Source: Persicitalea sp963716085 (lineage in GTDB: Bacteria; Bacteroidota; Bacteroidia; Cytophagales; Spirosomataceae). From it: a stretch of 64,000 nucleotides of DNA. A program made the position numbers and the translations under genes. Location of the stretch: NCBI GenBank assembly GCA_963716085.1, contig OY970288.1, positions 1,302,001-1,366,000 on the forward strand. The letters are read 5' to 3'. This document shows, piece after piece, positions 50,405 through 58,382 of the stretch; position 1 is the stretch's first letter; each line of letters opens with the position of its first letter. The notes under the pieces are model-generated. The model was given only the letters and a program-made list of their open reading frames with translations. It searched no databases and had not been told where the DNA came from.

Positions 50405-50843
50405 GGTGATTGAGCGAGCTGTTATCTGGGAGTAACTTGTCAATTTTACCCCACACCACTTTCTGATCGAATAATTCCATTCCGAAAAAGACCAGTACGG
50501 CTGCGGCAATGAAGGGAAGATAGGAACTGACCCCTTGGAAAGATTTTCCCATTTCGGGCGATAATATCCAGGACATCGCAAAGCCGACCAGTACGGTTAG
50601 GGCGATGCCGCCCGCCAGCAAAATGCTCTGCCACTTTCTGGTCTTCGCCTCTTTCACTTCCAGCCGCGCCACCACTCGCTCGCCGATGCCCGCCGGGACT
50701 TCGACGGCGTCCAGTTTTGGGAAAGTAGCAAACAGCAGCGCGTACAGCCGCGCGTCATCGTCGGTGCGGGCGAGTTTGGCAAAAGCCTGCGGATCGTTTT
50801 CGTACAGATCCTGCAGTTGGTCGTCGGTGCGTTTTTGATTCAT
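50394..50843 (-). CDS. Small membrane protein downstream of ECF sigma gene, possible anti-sigma factor
   Basis: A 149-residue protein: an N-terminal cytoplasmic helical region of ~80 residues (LQDLYENDPQAFAKLAR, VPAGIGERVVARLEV) followed by two membrane segments at about 75-95 and 108-125 and a short tail. Position directly after a sigma factor gene on the same strand, and the soluble-helical/membrane architecture, suggest an anti-sigma factor, but the zinc-binding HxxxCxxC motif of ZAS proteins is absent. The 150-bp gap to the sigma gene is filled with 8-bp repeats. The assignment is by context only. Confidence 0.6.
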   Translation of the reverse strand: MNQKRTDDQLQDLYENDPQAFAKLARTDDDARLYALLFATFPKLDAVEVPAGIGERVVARLEVKEAKTRKWQSILLAGGIALTVLVGFAMSWILSPEMGKSFQGVSSYLPFIAAAVLVFFGMELFDQKVVWGKIDKLLPDNSSLNHHSR

Positions 50844-50943
50844 ACCTTGCTTAATTTGGAATTAGCGAATTAGTGAATGTCGGAATAATATTTTCGAGTT
50901 AAAGATGCGCCAGACCATTTAAAATACGGGGTTTTGATCGTAA

Positions 50944-50988
50944 ATTCCGACATTCCGACATTCCGACATTCCGACATTCCGACATTCC
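50944..50988. repeat. 8-bp microsatellite, unit ATTCCGAC, about 5.6 copies
   Basis: Five perfect units and a partial sixth, ending just before the stop codon of the sigma factor gene. With AATTTGGAATTAG...TGAATGTCGGAAT at 50852-50885 it forms a loose inverted pair bracketing the gap between sigma and anti-sigma genes. The unit is a fragment of the 26-bp repeat seen at 38860-38952. Confidence 0.92.
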
Positions 50989-50992
50989 TCAA

Positions 50993-51580
50993 TTAATAAA
51001 GCCCTCCACCTCCCCGGATGGCGTTTTTCAATAGTTTTCTTCCCCGATACAAATAGCTCTTCACCGTGCCTTCCGGGAAGCCGCTGATTTCTACGATTTC
51101 GGCGTAGCTCATTTCCTGGATGTGGAACAGGTCGATGAGCGTGCGGTAGGGGAGGGGCAACCTTTCGATGGCCTCGTGAACTACGGTTTTCAATTCTTTC
51201 GCTTCCAGACTTTCCGCCGGGGTTCCTACGCCGGAGTCAGGCAGTTTGTCGCTGAGTACTTCGTCTTGCACGTCATCGGAGTTTTGTAAAATATCGCGTT
51301 TTCGTAAATGGCTCAGGGCTTGGTTGTAGGCAATCTTGGCAATCCAGGTCGAGAGTTTGGAATCTTGATTAAAGGTATCGAGCTTCTCGTGGACTTTCAG
51401 AAAAACTTCCTGGCAAATATCCTCGGCATCGGGCGCGTTCCTGACGATTTTCCACACCACGCCGTACACCAGCCGCTCATTATTCTTGATGAGCCAGCGG
51501 AAGGCGTGGCGGTCGCCCGCCTGAATTCGCTTGATGAGGGTTGCGTCGTTTACCATGTATTTCTCGTCAGACGCAGACAT
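50993..51580 (-). CDS. ECF (sigma-70 family group 4) RNA polymerase sigma factor
   Basis: The start MSASDEKYM at 51580 is chosen; the frame extends upstream over the intergenic promoter region and is unlikely to be translated, and ATG at 51556 is an alternative. 195 residues. Region 2 has FRWLIKNNERLVYGVVWKIV and DAEDICQEVFLKVHEKL; region 4 has LPLPYRTLIDLFHIQEMSYAEI and FPEGTVKSYLYRGRKLL. It directs transcription of a small regulon in response to an unknown signal. The downstream membrane protein may restrain it, and a promoter of the ECF type faces the divergent DUF6249 gene. Confidence 0.9.
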   Translation of the reverse strand: MSASDEKYMVNDATLIKRIQAGDRHAFRWLIKNNERLVYGVVWKIVRNAPDAEDICQEVFLKVHEKLDTFNQDSKLSTWIAKIAYNQALSHLRKRDILQNSDDVQDEVLSDKLPDSGVGTPAESLEAKELKTVVHEAIERLPLPYRTLIDLFHIQEMSYAEIVEISGFPEGTVKSYLYRGRKLLKNAIRGGGGLY

Positions 51581-51629
51581 CAGTGGCAGGGTTGCAAGAA
51601 CTTTTATTTTCCTCAAAAAAATAAAAAAC

Positions 51630-51660
51630 TGCAACTTTTCAAAAAGCAGCGGCGTCCAAC
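51630..51660 (+). promoter_or_regulatory. ECF-type promoter of the DUF6249 gene
   Basis: TGCAACTTTT at 51630-51639 (-35-like, AAC core) and CGTCCAAC at 51653-51660 (-10-like, CGTC core) have 17 nt between AAC and CGTC, matching the general ECF promoter layout. It directs transcription away from the sigma gene, 41 nt before the ATG at 51701. I infer that the neighbouring sigma factor recognises it. Confidence 0.6.
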
Positions 51661-51700
51661 GGGGGACAAACGAACGCAAACAATTTAAATAAATAAAATC

Positions 51701-52060
51701 ATGGCTGGTATAATCGCTGTAACAATTCCCATCGCCGTTACCTTCATTCTTTTCTGGGGAATCATTGGAATCCTGCGAATCGTGAAAGACTCCAACCTCA
51801 AAGCGCGCATGGTGGAGTTGGGCCACCTCGAACCCGAAAAAGAATGGATTTTGAAAAGATCGACCGACGCGACCAGTACCTATTCAAATCTGAAATTCGG
51901 GATACTGCTCATCAGTGTCGGCATCGGCTTCATGCTGGTCAAGGACATGGACATCGAGTTCGATTCGACCACGATTATTGGCATCATCTCTATTGTGGCG
52001 GGACTCGGCTTCCTGGTTTACTTCGGGATAATGAAGTACGTGTACCGGAAGGCGGATTAG
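51701..52060 (+). CDS. DUF6249-type small membrane protein
   Basis: A 119-residue protein with three hydrophobic segments: residues 1-25, about 65-85 (FGILLISVGIGFMLV) and 92-113 (IIGIISIVAGLGFLVYFGIM), with a charged cytoplasmic loop between the first two (VELGHLEPEKEWILKR). This is the layout of the DUF6249 family often found next to sigma factor genes in Bacteroidota. Probably an inner-membrane target or sensor of the ECF system, since the only promoter in the divergent gap has ECF form. The function is not known. Confidence 0.7.
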   Translation: MAGIIAVTIPIAVTFILFWGIIGILRIVKDSNLKARMVELGHLEPEKEWILKRSTDATSTYSNLKFGILLISVGIGFMLVKDMDIEFDSTTIIGIISIVAGLGFLVYFGIMKYVYRKAD

Positions 52061-52064
52061 AGAA

Positions 52065-52979
52065 TTAGGAGTCTGGCATCTGCTTCGGTGCCAAACTCCG
52101 CCAAAGGTAGAGCGTCAAATAAGCTTCCCAGCCCTGAAAGGCATCAAAAACCGAAGCCAATTCCAGGCGCGAAGGGCGCTTGGGAAGTCCTTTCAGAGCC
52201 GCGAGGGCGTTGTATAATCCCACATCGCCGTAAGGCACGGAGGTAGGAATTTTCAAAGACTTCATCAGCGAATAATTGGCCGTCCACTCGCCGACGCCAC
52301 GAAGTGAGGTAAGTTTTTGGATCATAGCCTCCGCTGTGGGCAGCGCCAGTAACTGCGCCTTTGAAATTTCGACCGATTCGAAAGCCTGGGCTACGCCGAT
52401 GAGATACTCCGCCTTGCGACCCGAGAACTGCAAAGGGCGCAGTTCCTCAACGGTCAGTGCCGCCACGCGGGCGGGCGTGGGAAAGGCGTGGAAGACGTGA
52501 CCATCGTAAGTAATTTGTTCTCCCGCCAACTCCACGATGCGTCTCTTCAAAGAATAGGCAAAGGCCAAATTGATCTGCTGCCCAATGATGCTCCAGCAAA
52601 GCGCCTCGAACAAATCGGGAATGCCGATCAACCGCAAACCGCAATAGTCGGTCGTCATGAAGGCAAACTCAGGGTCGGCTTCCAATTGCTCGTAGAAAAG
52701 CGCAAGATCAGATTCCAGATCAAAAAGCGCGATAACTTGCTCCCGCAAAGCGGCTTCCTCGATCAAATCGCCGCCCCGAAACTGCACCGACAGATTATCT
52801 TGCTGCTGCGAGATTTCCAGTAAAGCCACCCGCTCGCCTACCCGGAAGGGCTTGGTCACAGAAGTTTCCGTCACGCGATGCATGATGTCGTCGTAGTTGC
52901 GATCCAGAAACCACAAACACTCCTGAAAGCTGAAAAGCGGTGGGACAGGCAGTAAGAAATCGGGCGCAAGCCTATTCAT
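52065..52979 (-). CDS. alkA: DNA-3-methyladenine glycosylase II (AlkA-like)
   Basis: Removes alkylated bases from DNA in base-excision repair. The 304-residue protein (ATG at 52979; ATG at 52991 lies in a dispersed repeat) has the AlkA plan: an N-terminal beta domain (VGERVALLEISQQQDNLSVQF), then the HhH-GPD core with LFEALCWSIIGQQINLAFA, the hairpin LTSLRGVGEWTANYSLMKSL and the catalytic aspartate in SVPYGDVGLYNAL. There is no iron-sulfur cluster motif, as expected. It is the 5'-most position of its own unit; the upstream gene on the same strand ends 27 bp away. Confidence 0.85.
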   Translation of the reverse strand: MNRLAPDFLLPVPPLFSFQECLWFLDRNYDDIMHRVTETSVTKPFRVGERVALLEISQQQDNLSVQFRGGDLIEEAALREQVIALFDLESDLALFYEQLEADPEFAFMTTDYCGLRLIGIPDLFEALCWSIIGQQINLAFAYSLKRRIVELAGEQITYDGHVFHAFPTPARVAALTVEELRPLQFSGRKAEYLIGVAQAFESVEISKAQLLALPTAEAMIQKLTSLRGVGEWTANYSLMKSLKIPTSVPYGDVGLYNALAALKGLPKRPSRLELASVFDAFQGWEAYLTLYLWRSLAPKQMPDS

Positions 52980-52981
52980 TA

Positions 52982-53007
52982 ATTCCGACATTCACTAATT
53001 CAAAATT
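52982..53007. repeat. Single copy of the 26-bp dispersed repeat
   Basis: Matches the reverse-orientation arm at 38927-38952 at 25 of 26 positions. It occupies the whole gap between the alkA start and the stop of the nucleotidyltransferase gene and contributes part of that stop codon. Confidence 0.85.
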
Positions 53008-53911
53008 AAATCTTCCAAAGCCCATCGGGATATTCTCCAGCCTCGTGCAGCGCCGCCAATGCCGCTTGCACCGTTGGCTTGTCCTCAGGGTAGGTTACGC
53101 CAAACCAGTCGGATTTACTGGTGAAGACCCGGCAATTGCCCTGATTTTGATAAATCAAATTGGTGACGATCAAGGGAATATAAAATTCCGCTTTGGGGTT
53201 ATCGACGTTCTTGCGGGCGTAATCTTGAAATTGCTTTTCCATCAAAGGGAAAACGCTGGGTTTGAAGCCCCAGAAGTTCATCGACACGGGCGTATAGGGC
53301 GGTAGCTCGGTCAGGATACCGTTCTCCTCGAAGTAAATATTTCCGACCTTATCAGGGTAAATCTTAGTGCGCTCTGTGACGGAAGATAAGTTTCCATCAG
53401 CCTTCACGATGCAGATACCACGCGATACGGTGCCGTTTTCGGAGAGCGTCCGCTTCAACTCGTAGCCAACCATCGCGTGCTGCCTGTCGTCGGTATCGGT
53501 GGAGAGGAATTCGGCCATCGTCGCGAAAGCTTCGCGCCCGTAAAAATCGTCGGCATTGATGACCGCAAACGGCTCGTTCGTCTTGGGCCAGCCGCAAAGG
53601 GTGGCGTGGCCCGTACCCCAGGGTTTGGCGCGGGTGACCACGCCCAAGTCCTCCGGCACGTAGGACTGAATCCCCTGCACCGCGATTTCGTAATCAATCT
53701 TACCGCGGAGCCGGGGGGCGAAAGTCTCGGCTACCTCGTCCTTGATTTCTTCCCGCACGATGAAAACGACCTTACCAAAACCGCTGCGAATGGCATCGTA
53801 GAGCGAGTAGTCTATGATTGTTTCGCCGTGCGGGCCAAATTGATCGAGTTGCTTTGTGCCGCCGTAGCGGCTGCCCATGCCAGCGGCGAGGATTACTAAG
53901 GTAGGCTTCAT
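53006..53911 (-). CDS. Sugar-phosphate nucleotidyltransferase-like protein
   Basis: A 301-residue protein with the GT-A nucleotidyltransferase opening LVILAAGMGSRYGGTKQLD, in which the glycine-rich loop and K bind the nucleotide, and AVINADDFYG with the metal-binding aspartates. The middle GICIVKADGNLSSVTERT and FWGFKPSVFPLM are typical of UTP-glucose-1-phosphate uridylyltransferase relatives of unknown specificity. Such stand-alone members are common in Bacteroidota; no capsule or nucleotide-sugar gene is near. It may be co-transcribed with alkA, 27 bp downstream. Confidence 0.82.
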   Translation of the reverse strand: MKPTLVILAAGMGSRYGGTKQLDQFGPHGETIIDYSLYDAIRSGFGKVVFIVREEIKDEVAETFAPRLRGKIDYEIAVQGIQSYVPEDLGVVTRAKPWGTGHATLCGWPKTNEPFAVINADDFYGREAFATMAEFLSTDTDDRQHAMVGYELKRTLSENGTVSRGICIVKADGNLSSVTERTKIYPDKVGNIYFEENGILTELPPYTPVSMNFWGFKPSVFPLMEKQFQDYARKNVDNPKAEFYIPLIVTNLIYQNQGNCRVFTSKSDWFGVTYPEDKPTVQAALAALHEAGEYPDGLWKI

Positions 53912-54047
53912 TTATTTCAATTTTGAATGAGTGAATGAGTGAATGATAGAATATTAGACTTCGCTTGCCAAGACCATGATGCACTCTCAAATTCACAAAA
54001 AACGATAAAATATTGAGCAAATCTAGTTTTAGTGCCAGGAGACGGCA

Positions 54048-54083
54048 CAAAAAAAGCGCCGCGTGGAAGCTCGCGACGCTTTA
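54048..54083 (-). terminator. Rho-independent terminator of the Fe-S carrier gene
   Basis: On the - strand AAAGCGTCGCG and CGCGGCGCTTT pair with one mismatch around a short loop, followed by a run of seven T. It lies 36 nt beyond the stop at 54119. Confidence 0.8.
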
Positions 54084-54118
54084 ATCATTCTCACTTAACC
54101 AAAATCTTTATTTTAAAA

Positions 54119-54445
54119 TTACACCGCGAAACTCTCGCCGCAACCGCAGGTGCGGGAGGCGTTGGGGTTCACGAACTGAAAGCCCTTGCCGTTCAATCCA
54201 TCGCTGAAATCGAGGATCGTTCCGGCCAGGTACAGGATGCTTTTCTTGTCCACCACGATGCGGATGCCCTTGTCTTCAAAGACCATGTCGGTGGGTTGCT
54301 GGTTGGTGTCGAACTCTAGATTATACATCAAGCCCGAGCAACCGCCGCCCTCCACGCCCACACGGATGTGGTTTTCGTCGGTGCGGCCTTCTTCCTGGCG
54401 CAGGATCTCGATTCTATCTTTGGCTTTATCTGTTACCGTTACCAT
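54119..54445 (-). CDS. A-type iron-sulfur cluster carrier (IscA/ErpA family)
   Basis: A 108-residue protein with the three conserved cysteines: GGGCSGLMY at about 36 and the C-terminal CGCGESF. It carries and delivers 4Fe-4S or 2Fe-2S clusters to apoproteins. The start MVTVTDKAKDRI is typical. It stands alone with its own terminator; no isc or suf gene is adjacent. Which of the IscA, SufA or ErpA subtypes it is cannot be decided by eye. The 194-bp gap upstream to the homoserine kinase gene holds no recognisable gene. Confidence 0.93.
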   Translation of the reverse strand: MVTVTDKAKDRIEILRQEEGRTDENHIRVGVEGGGCSGLMYNLEFDTNQQPTDMVFEDKGIRIVVDKKSILYLAGTILDFSDGLNGKGFQFVNPNASRTCGCGESFAV

Positions 54446-54639
54446 AATTCACTTCTTTTGGGATTCAGAGGTATTAACTTTTTTGGGTAGAGGAAAGTTC
54501 GGTAATGTGGTACGGCCGGGCAGGCGAACCTGCTTCCAGCCCGTTTTTTCGGGACGCTATAAATCCACCTCATTTCGCCATCAGGCGCGGCCAGCCAGTA
54601 TGCCGCCAGACGTAGCATCCTACGTCTTTACGATGCAAA

Positions 54640-55578
54640 TCAATGCTTTTCCAGAACCTTCGGCCCGTCGCGGTTGATCGCCGACACGTACACCTTGCTA
54701 TCAATTTCAGCCTCGGCAAATTTCTCCCGCATCGCCTTCCCAACCCGCTCGGCGGTTTCGCGGCCTTTACTTAGCGTGAACATCGAAGGCCCCGCGCCCG
54801 AAATGCTGCAACCAAGAGCCCCCTGTGCGATCGCCACCTGCTTCACTTCGTTAAATTCAGGAATCAAAATAGCGCGAATAGGTTCCACAATCACATCCAC
54901 CATCGAGCGGCTGATGAGTTCGTAATCTTCTTGCATCAGTCCGGCAATGAGCCCGGCCACATTGCCCATCTGCGAAATGGCGTTTTTCAGCGAAACCTCG
55001 TTGCGAAGAATAAATCGGGCATCCTTGGTATTGACCTCAATGTCAGGATTGACCAGAGTACAGTACAACTCCTCCGGCACTGGAATAGAAAATACATCCA
55101 GCGGCTGGTAACTGCGAATGACCAGGAAGCCGCCCATCAGCGAAGGCCCGACATTATCGGCGTGGGCCGAGCCACAGGCAATGCGCTCACCCTCCATCGC
55201 AAAGGGTAACAACTGCTGGCGCGTGAGTGGACGACCCAGCATTTCGTTGAGGGCAAAAACCCCCGCCACCGCACTCGCCGAACTCGATCCCATACCACTG
55301 CCGAGCGGCATATTTTTGTGCAAAACCACTTCACCGCCAAACTCGGTATTGCCCAAATGCTTCAGCAAGCGCAACATCACGACGGTCACCGCATTCCGGG
55401 CCGGGTCGCGGGGCAGTCGCCCCTCATCGCCTGTAATATCGGTAATGACAATGCCCGGCGCATCGCGGCGGCGAATTTCAACCACATCCCCCGGTTCATC
55501 TACGGCAAAGCCGAAAATGTCGAAGCCGCAGGCTACGTTGGCCACAGTGGCGGGAGCGAAAGCTTTAATGTAGTTCAT
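54640..55578 (-). CDS. thrB: Homoserine kinase
   Basis: Phosphorylates homoserine in threonine synthesis. The start MNYIKAFAPATVANVACGFD at 55578 fits the family; the longer frame includes part of an intergenic repeat. A GHMP-kinase fold: ATP loop PLGSGMGSSSASAVAG near residue 85-100, and SISGAGPSMFTL near 250. 312 residues, usual length. It lies 121 bp downstream of thrA on the same strand, the normal order for this phylum, but threonine synthase does not follow; the next gene is the Fe-S carrier. The gap to thrA is bracketed by a 25-bp inverted repeat. Confidence 0.93.
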   Translation of the reverse strand: MNYIKAFAPATVANVACGFDIFGFAVDEPGDVVEIRRRDAPGIVITDITGDEGRLPRDPARNAVTVVMLRLLKHLGNTEFGGEVVLHKNMPLGSGMGSSSASAVAGVFALNEMLGRPLTRQQLLPFAMEGERIACGSAHADNVGPSLMGGFLVIRSYQPLDVFSIPVPEELYCTLVNPDIEVNTKDARFILRNEVSLKNAISQMGNVAGLIAGLMQEDYELISRSMVDVIVEPIRAILIPEFNEVKQVAIAQGALGCSISGAGPSMFTLSKGRETAERVGKAMREKFAEAEIDSKVYVSAINRDGPKVLEKH

Positions 55579-55585
55579 GAAAATT

Positions 55586-55690
55586 GGGTTAACGGTCAAT
55601 GGTTAAAGGTTAAACGGCGTTCTACGGTTATCTTGACTACGGAACTAGTAATCCGCGAACCATTGACCTTTGACCGTTGACCATTAACCC
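55586..55690. repeat. 25-bp inverted repeat in the thrA-thrB gap
   Basis: GGGTTAACGGTCAATGGTTA... (55586-55610) and its inverse at 55666-55690 match at 22 of 25 positions around 55 nt. The units are built from GGTTAA/GGTCAA hexamers. The pair spans almost the entire intergenic gap. Confidence 0.85.
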
Positions 55691-55699
55691 CTCTCGGCG

Positions 55700-58156
55700 T
55701 TAGCCGAGATAACTACTAATACTCATTATATCCGCAAAAACGCCCGAGGCGGTCACCTCGGCTCCCGCGCCGGGGCCTTTCACGACCAACGGGCGGTCTT
55801 TGTAGCGGTCAGTGGTGAAGGACACGATGTTATCGCTGCCCGAGAGGTTGTAGAATGGATGTTTGTCATCCACGGGGCGAAGTTGTACTGTGGCCTGGCC
55901 GTTTTCCAACGTGGCGATGTAGCGCAGGACGCCGTTGTTGGCTTTGGCACCGTCCAGCAAGCCCTCGAAAAACTCATTGGAGTTTTCCAGCTCGGTGAAA
56001 AACGCTTCCACCGTCGAGGCTTGCAGACAATTGTCGGGCAGAAGTTGAGCGATTTTTACCTCTTCCGGCTCCATCGGGATGCCTACTTCTCTCGCCAAAA
56101 TCAAGATTTTTCGGGCAACGTCGGTGCCGCTCAGGTCGTCGCGGGGGTCGGGTTCGGTGTAGCCTTTGGCCTTGGCCTCGCGTACCACGTCCACGAAGCG
56201 GACGCCGGGGCCGAAGGTGTTAAAAATATAGGACAAAGTACCCGAAAGGATGGCTTCGATCTTGATGAATTTGTCGCCGCTGTCCATCAAGCCCTGGATG
56301 GTATTGATGATCGGCAGACCCGCGCCGACGTTGGTTTCGTACAAAAATTTCACCCCACGCCGTAGGGCGGTGCGTTGCAAACGCTGGTACTCCTCGTACT
56401 TGCCCGAGTTGGCCACTTTATTGGGCGTCACGACCGAAATGCTCGCGTCAAGCAACTTCTCATAATGCTTCACGATGTCTTTGTCCGACGTGCAGTCTAC
56501 GAAAACGCTGTTCGGCAGGTTGAGTTCGATAATTCGATCCACGAAAGCGGGGATGCTGGTCTTGACGCCGTTATCGGCCACCTCCTCGCGCCAGCGGTCG
56601 GGAGCAATGCCGCTAGGTTCGAGCAGCATTTTCTTGGTATTGGAAAGTCCGGCGACGTTGAGTTTTAGAAGCCTTTGCCCGCTGAGGAACGCCGACTGAC
56701 TGCCCACCTGCTCCAACAGGGTGCCTCCAATTAGTCCCACGCCCACGATGAATAAATTCAACGAGCGGGTTTCAGAAAGGAAAAAGACTCCGTGAATCGC
56801 ATTGAGGGCTTTGGAAAGGTCATTTTTAGAAATAACCACCGAGATATTCAACTCCGACGAACCCTGCGCCGTGGCAATGATGTTGATGCCGTTTTTACCC
56901 AAAACCGAAAACAACTTGCCCGCCACGCCGGAGCTTTTGCGCATCCCTTCGCCCACGATGGCGATGATCGACACGTTCTTCTCGACCGCGATGCTGTCGA
57001 TGTCGCCGCTTTGAATCTCCGCTTCAAACGCCGCTTCCAACACTTGTTGCGCCCGTTCGGCGAGCTGATGGTCGATGGTGAAGCAAATCGAATGCTCCGA
57101 GGAAGCCTGGGAAATCAAGACGACGCTGATGTTATTTTCCGACAGGGTCGTGAATAGCCGCGCCGAAATTCCCGCCACGCCGATCATGCCGCTACCCTGG
57201 ATGTTGACCAGCGCCATATCGTCGATGGACGAGATGCCCGTAATCGCGTACTGCTTATGATTGGCCGAGCGATCCACGAGCGTACCCGCGAAGGAGGTAT
57301 TGAAGGTATTCAGTACCTTCAGGGGAATATTCTTGGCAAAAGCGGGCTGCAAGCTGGGCGGATAAATGACCTTGGCCCCGAAGTGCGAGAGCTCCATCGC
57401 TTCGGCGTACGAAATGGACGGAATCGTGAAGGCGTTGGGTACTTTGCGCGGGTCGGCGGTCATCATGCCGTCCACATCGGTCCAAATTTCGATGACCTGG
57501 GCGTCGAGCGCCGCGCCAAAAATAGAAGCCGTGTAGTCCGAGCCGCCACGCCCGAGGGTGGTCGTGATGCCTTCCGGGGTGGAAGCCACGAAACCCGTGA
57601 TGCACTGCAAAGCCGAAGATTTGGCAAAATGTTCCAGAATCTGCCGATTGGTGGTGTCGAAATCCACGTCGGCCATCCCGAACTTTTCATTGGTACGAAT
57701 GACCTTCCGGGCGTCGCAAAACTCGGCTTTTACGCCTTTATTTTTCAAAGCCTCGGTAATGATATTGGTAGAAAGCCGCTCGCCGAAGCTCATGATAAGG
57801 TCCATCGTGCGGTCGGTTAGCTCGCGAATGAGCGACACGCCGCGCAGGATATCTTCCAGTTCATTGAACAGCCCTTTGATATTGGCAAAAGTGCCGCTCT
57901 GCTGCTTTACGTTGATGAGGCCGCGAATGGTGGCGAAGTGCCTTTCCTCCACCACTTTAAGCAACTCGAAGTACTCGGGGTTCCCGGCCGCCGCCATACG
58001 GCCAATCTCGATCAAGCGGTTGGTCGCGCCGCCCATCGCCGAGAACACGACCGCCGTGCGCTCGCCCTTGGAAATCGTGGTTTCCAGAATCTCGATGACC
58101 AACTTGATGCTCTCAACCGAACCCACCGACGTACCGCCGAATTTTAAAACTTTCAT
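55700..58156 (-). CDS. thrA: Bifunctional aspartokinase/homoserine dehydrogenase
   Basis: An 818-residue fusion that catalyses the first and third steps of the aspartate pathway. The aspartokinase domain (1 to about 290) has KFGGTSVGSVES, FGERLS and GRGGSDYTASI. Two ACT regulatory repeats lie at about 310-450 (MIGVAGISARLFTTL, EGMRKSSGVAGKLFSVL). The homoserine dehydrogenase domain (465 to end) starts with the NAD-binding LFIVGVGLIGGTLLEQ and has VDCTSDKDI and NVGAGLPIINTI. The ACT domains suggest feedback inhibition by threonine as in known homologues. It leads a thrAB operon from a promoter near 58260. Confidence 0.95.
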   Translation of the reverse strand: MKVLKFGGTSVGSVESIKLVIEILETTISKGERTAVVFSAMGGATNRLIEIGRMAAAGNPEYFELLKVVEERHFATIRGLINVKQQSGTFANIKGLFNELEDILRGVSLIRELTDRTMDLIMSFGERLSTNIITEALKNKGVKAEFCDARKVIRTNEKFGMADVDFDTTNRQILEHFAKSSALQCITGFVASTPEGITTTLGRGGSDYTASIFGAALDAQVIEIWTDVDGMMTADPRKVPNAFTIPSISYAEAMELSHFGAKVIYPPSLQPAFAKNIPLKVLNTFNTSFAGTLVDRSANHKQYAITGISSIDDMALVNIQGSGMIGVAGISARLFTTLSENNISVVLISQASSEHSICFTIDHQLAERAQQVLEAAFEAEIQSGDIDSIAVEKNVSIIAIVGEGMRKSSGVAGKLFSVLGKNGINIIATAQGSSELNISVVISKNDLSKALNAIHGVFFLSETRSLNLFIVGVGLIGGTLLEQVGSQSAFLSGQRLLKLNVAGLSNTKKMLLEPSGIAPDRWREEVADNGVKTSIPAFVDRIIELNLPNSVFVDCTSDKDIVKHYEKLLDASISVVTPNKVANSGKYEEYQRLQRTALRRGVKFLYETNVGAGLPIINTIQGLMDSGDKFIKIEAILSGTLSYIFNTFGPGVRFVDVVREAKAKGYTEPDPRDDLSGTDVARKILILAREVGIPMEPEEVKIAQLLPDNCLQASTVEAFFTELENSNEFFEGLLDGAKANNGVLRYIATLENGQATVQLRPVDDKHPFYNLSGSDNIVSFTTDRYKDRPLVVKGPGAGAEVTASGVFADIMSISSYLG

Positions 58157-58255
58157 TGAAAGAGGGATATTGGATGCTGGATATTGGATTTTGGAATTCT
58201 GTTCAATCCGATACCAAACAAAATTTTTATTGACTCAACTCTACACTAAATCGCG

Positions 58256-58263
58256 CAAAGATA
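58256..58263 (-). promoter_or_regulatory. Probable -7 box (TATCTTTG) of the thrAB operon
   Basis: Read on the - strand TATCTTTG followed by CGCG matches the TAnnTTTG consensus and a common form of it. It leaves a ~95-nt leader before the thrA ATG; no threonine-rich leader peptide is visible. The -33 element is unclear. Confidence 0.5.
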
Positions 58264-58382
58264 GTATAAAGACCTCCCTGCTACGTGTTTTTCGGGCAAA
58301 AACTACATCACTTCCGTGATTCTTGCCTACTTTTCCAGCCCGCATTTCATCATTTATAATTCATCACTCATCATTCACCCTC

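Noticed and set aside
50351..50988. 7- and 8-bp tandem arrays as CRISPR repeats or iterons of an origin
   Set aside because: Units are contiguous without spacers, there is no Rep or DnaA-box cluster nearby, and they are at gene ends as expected for microsatellites.
51580..51826. N-terminal extension of the ECF sigma factor up to 51826
   Set aside because: It overlaps the divergent DUF6249 gene and its promoter, and the extension has no sigma-factor features.
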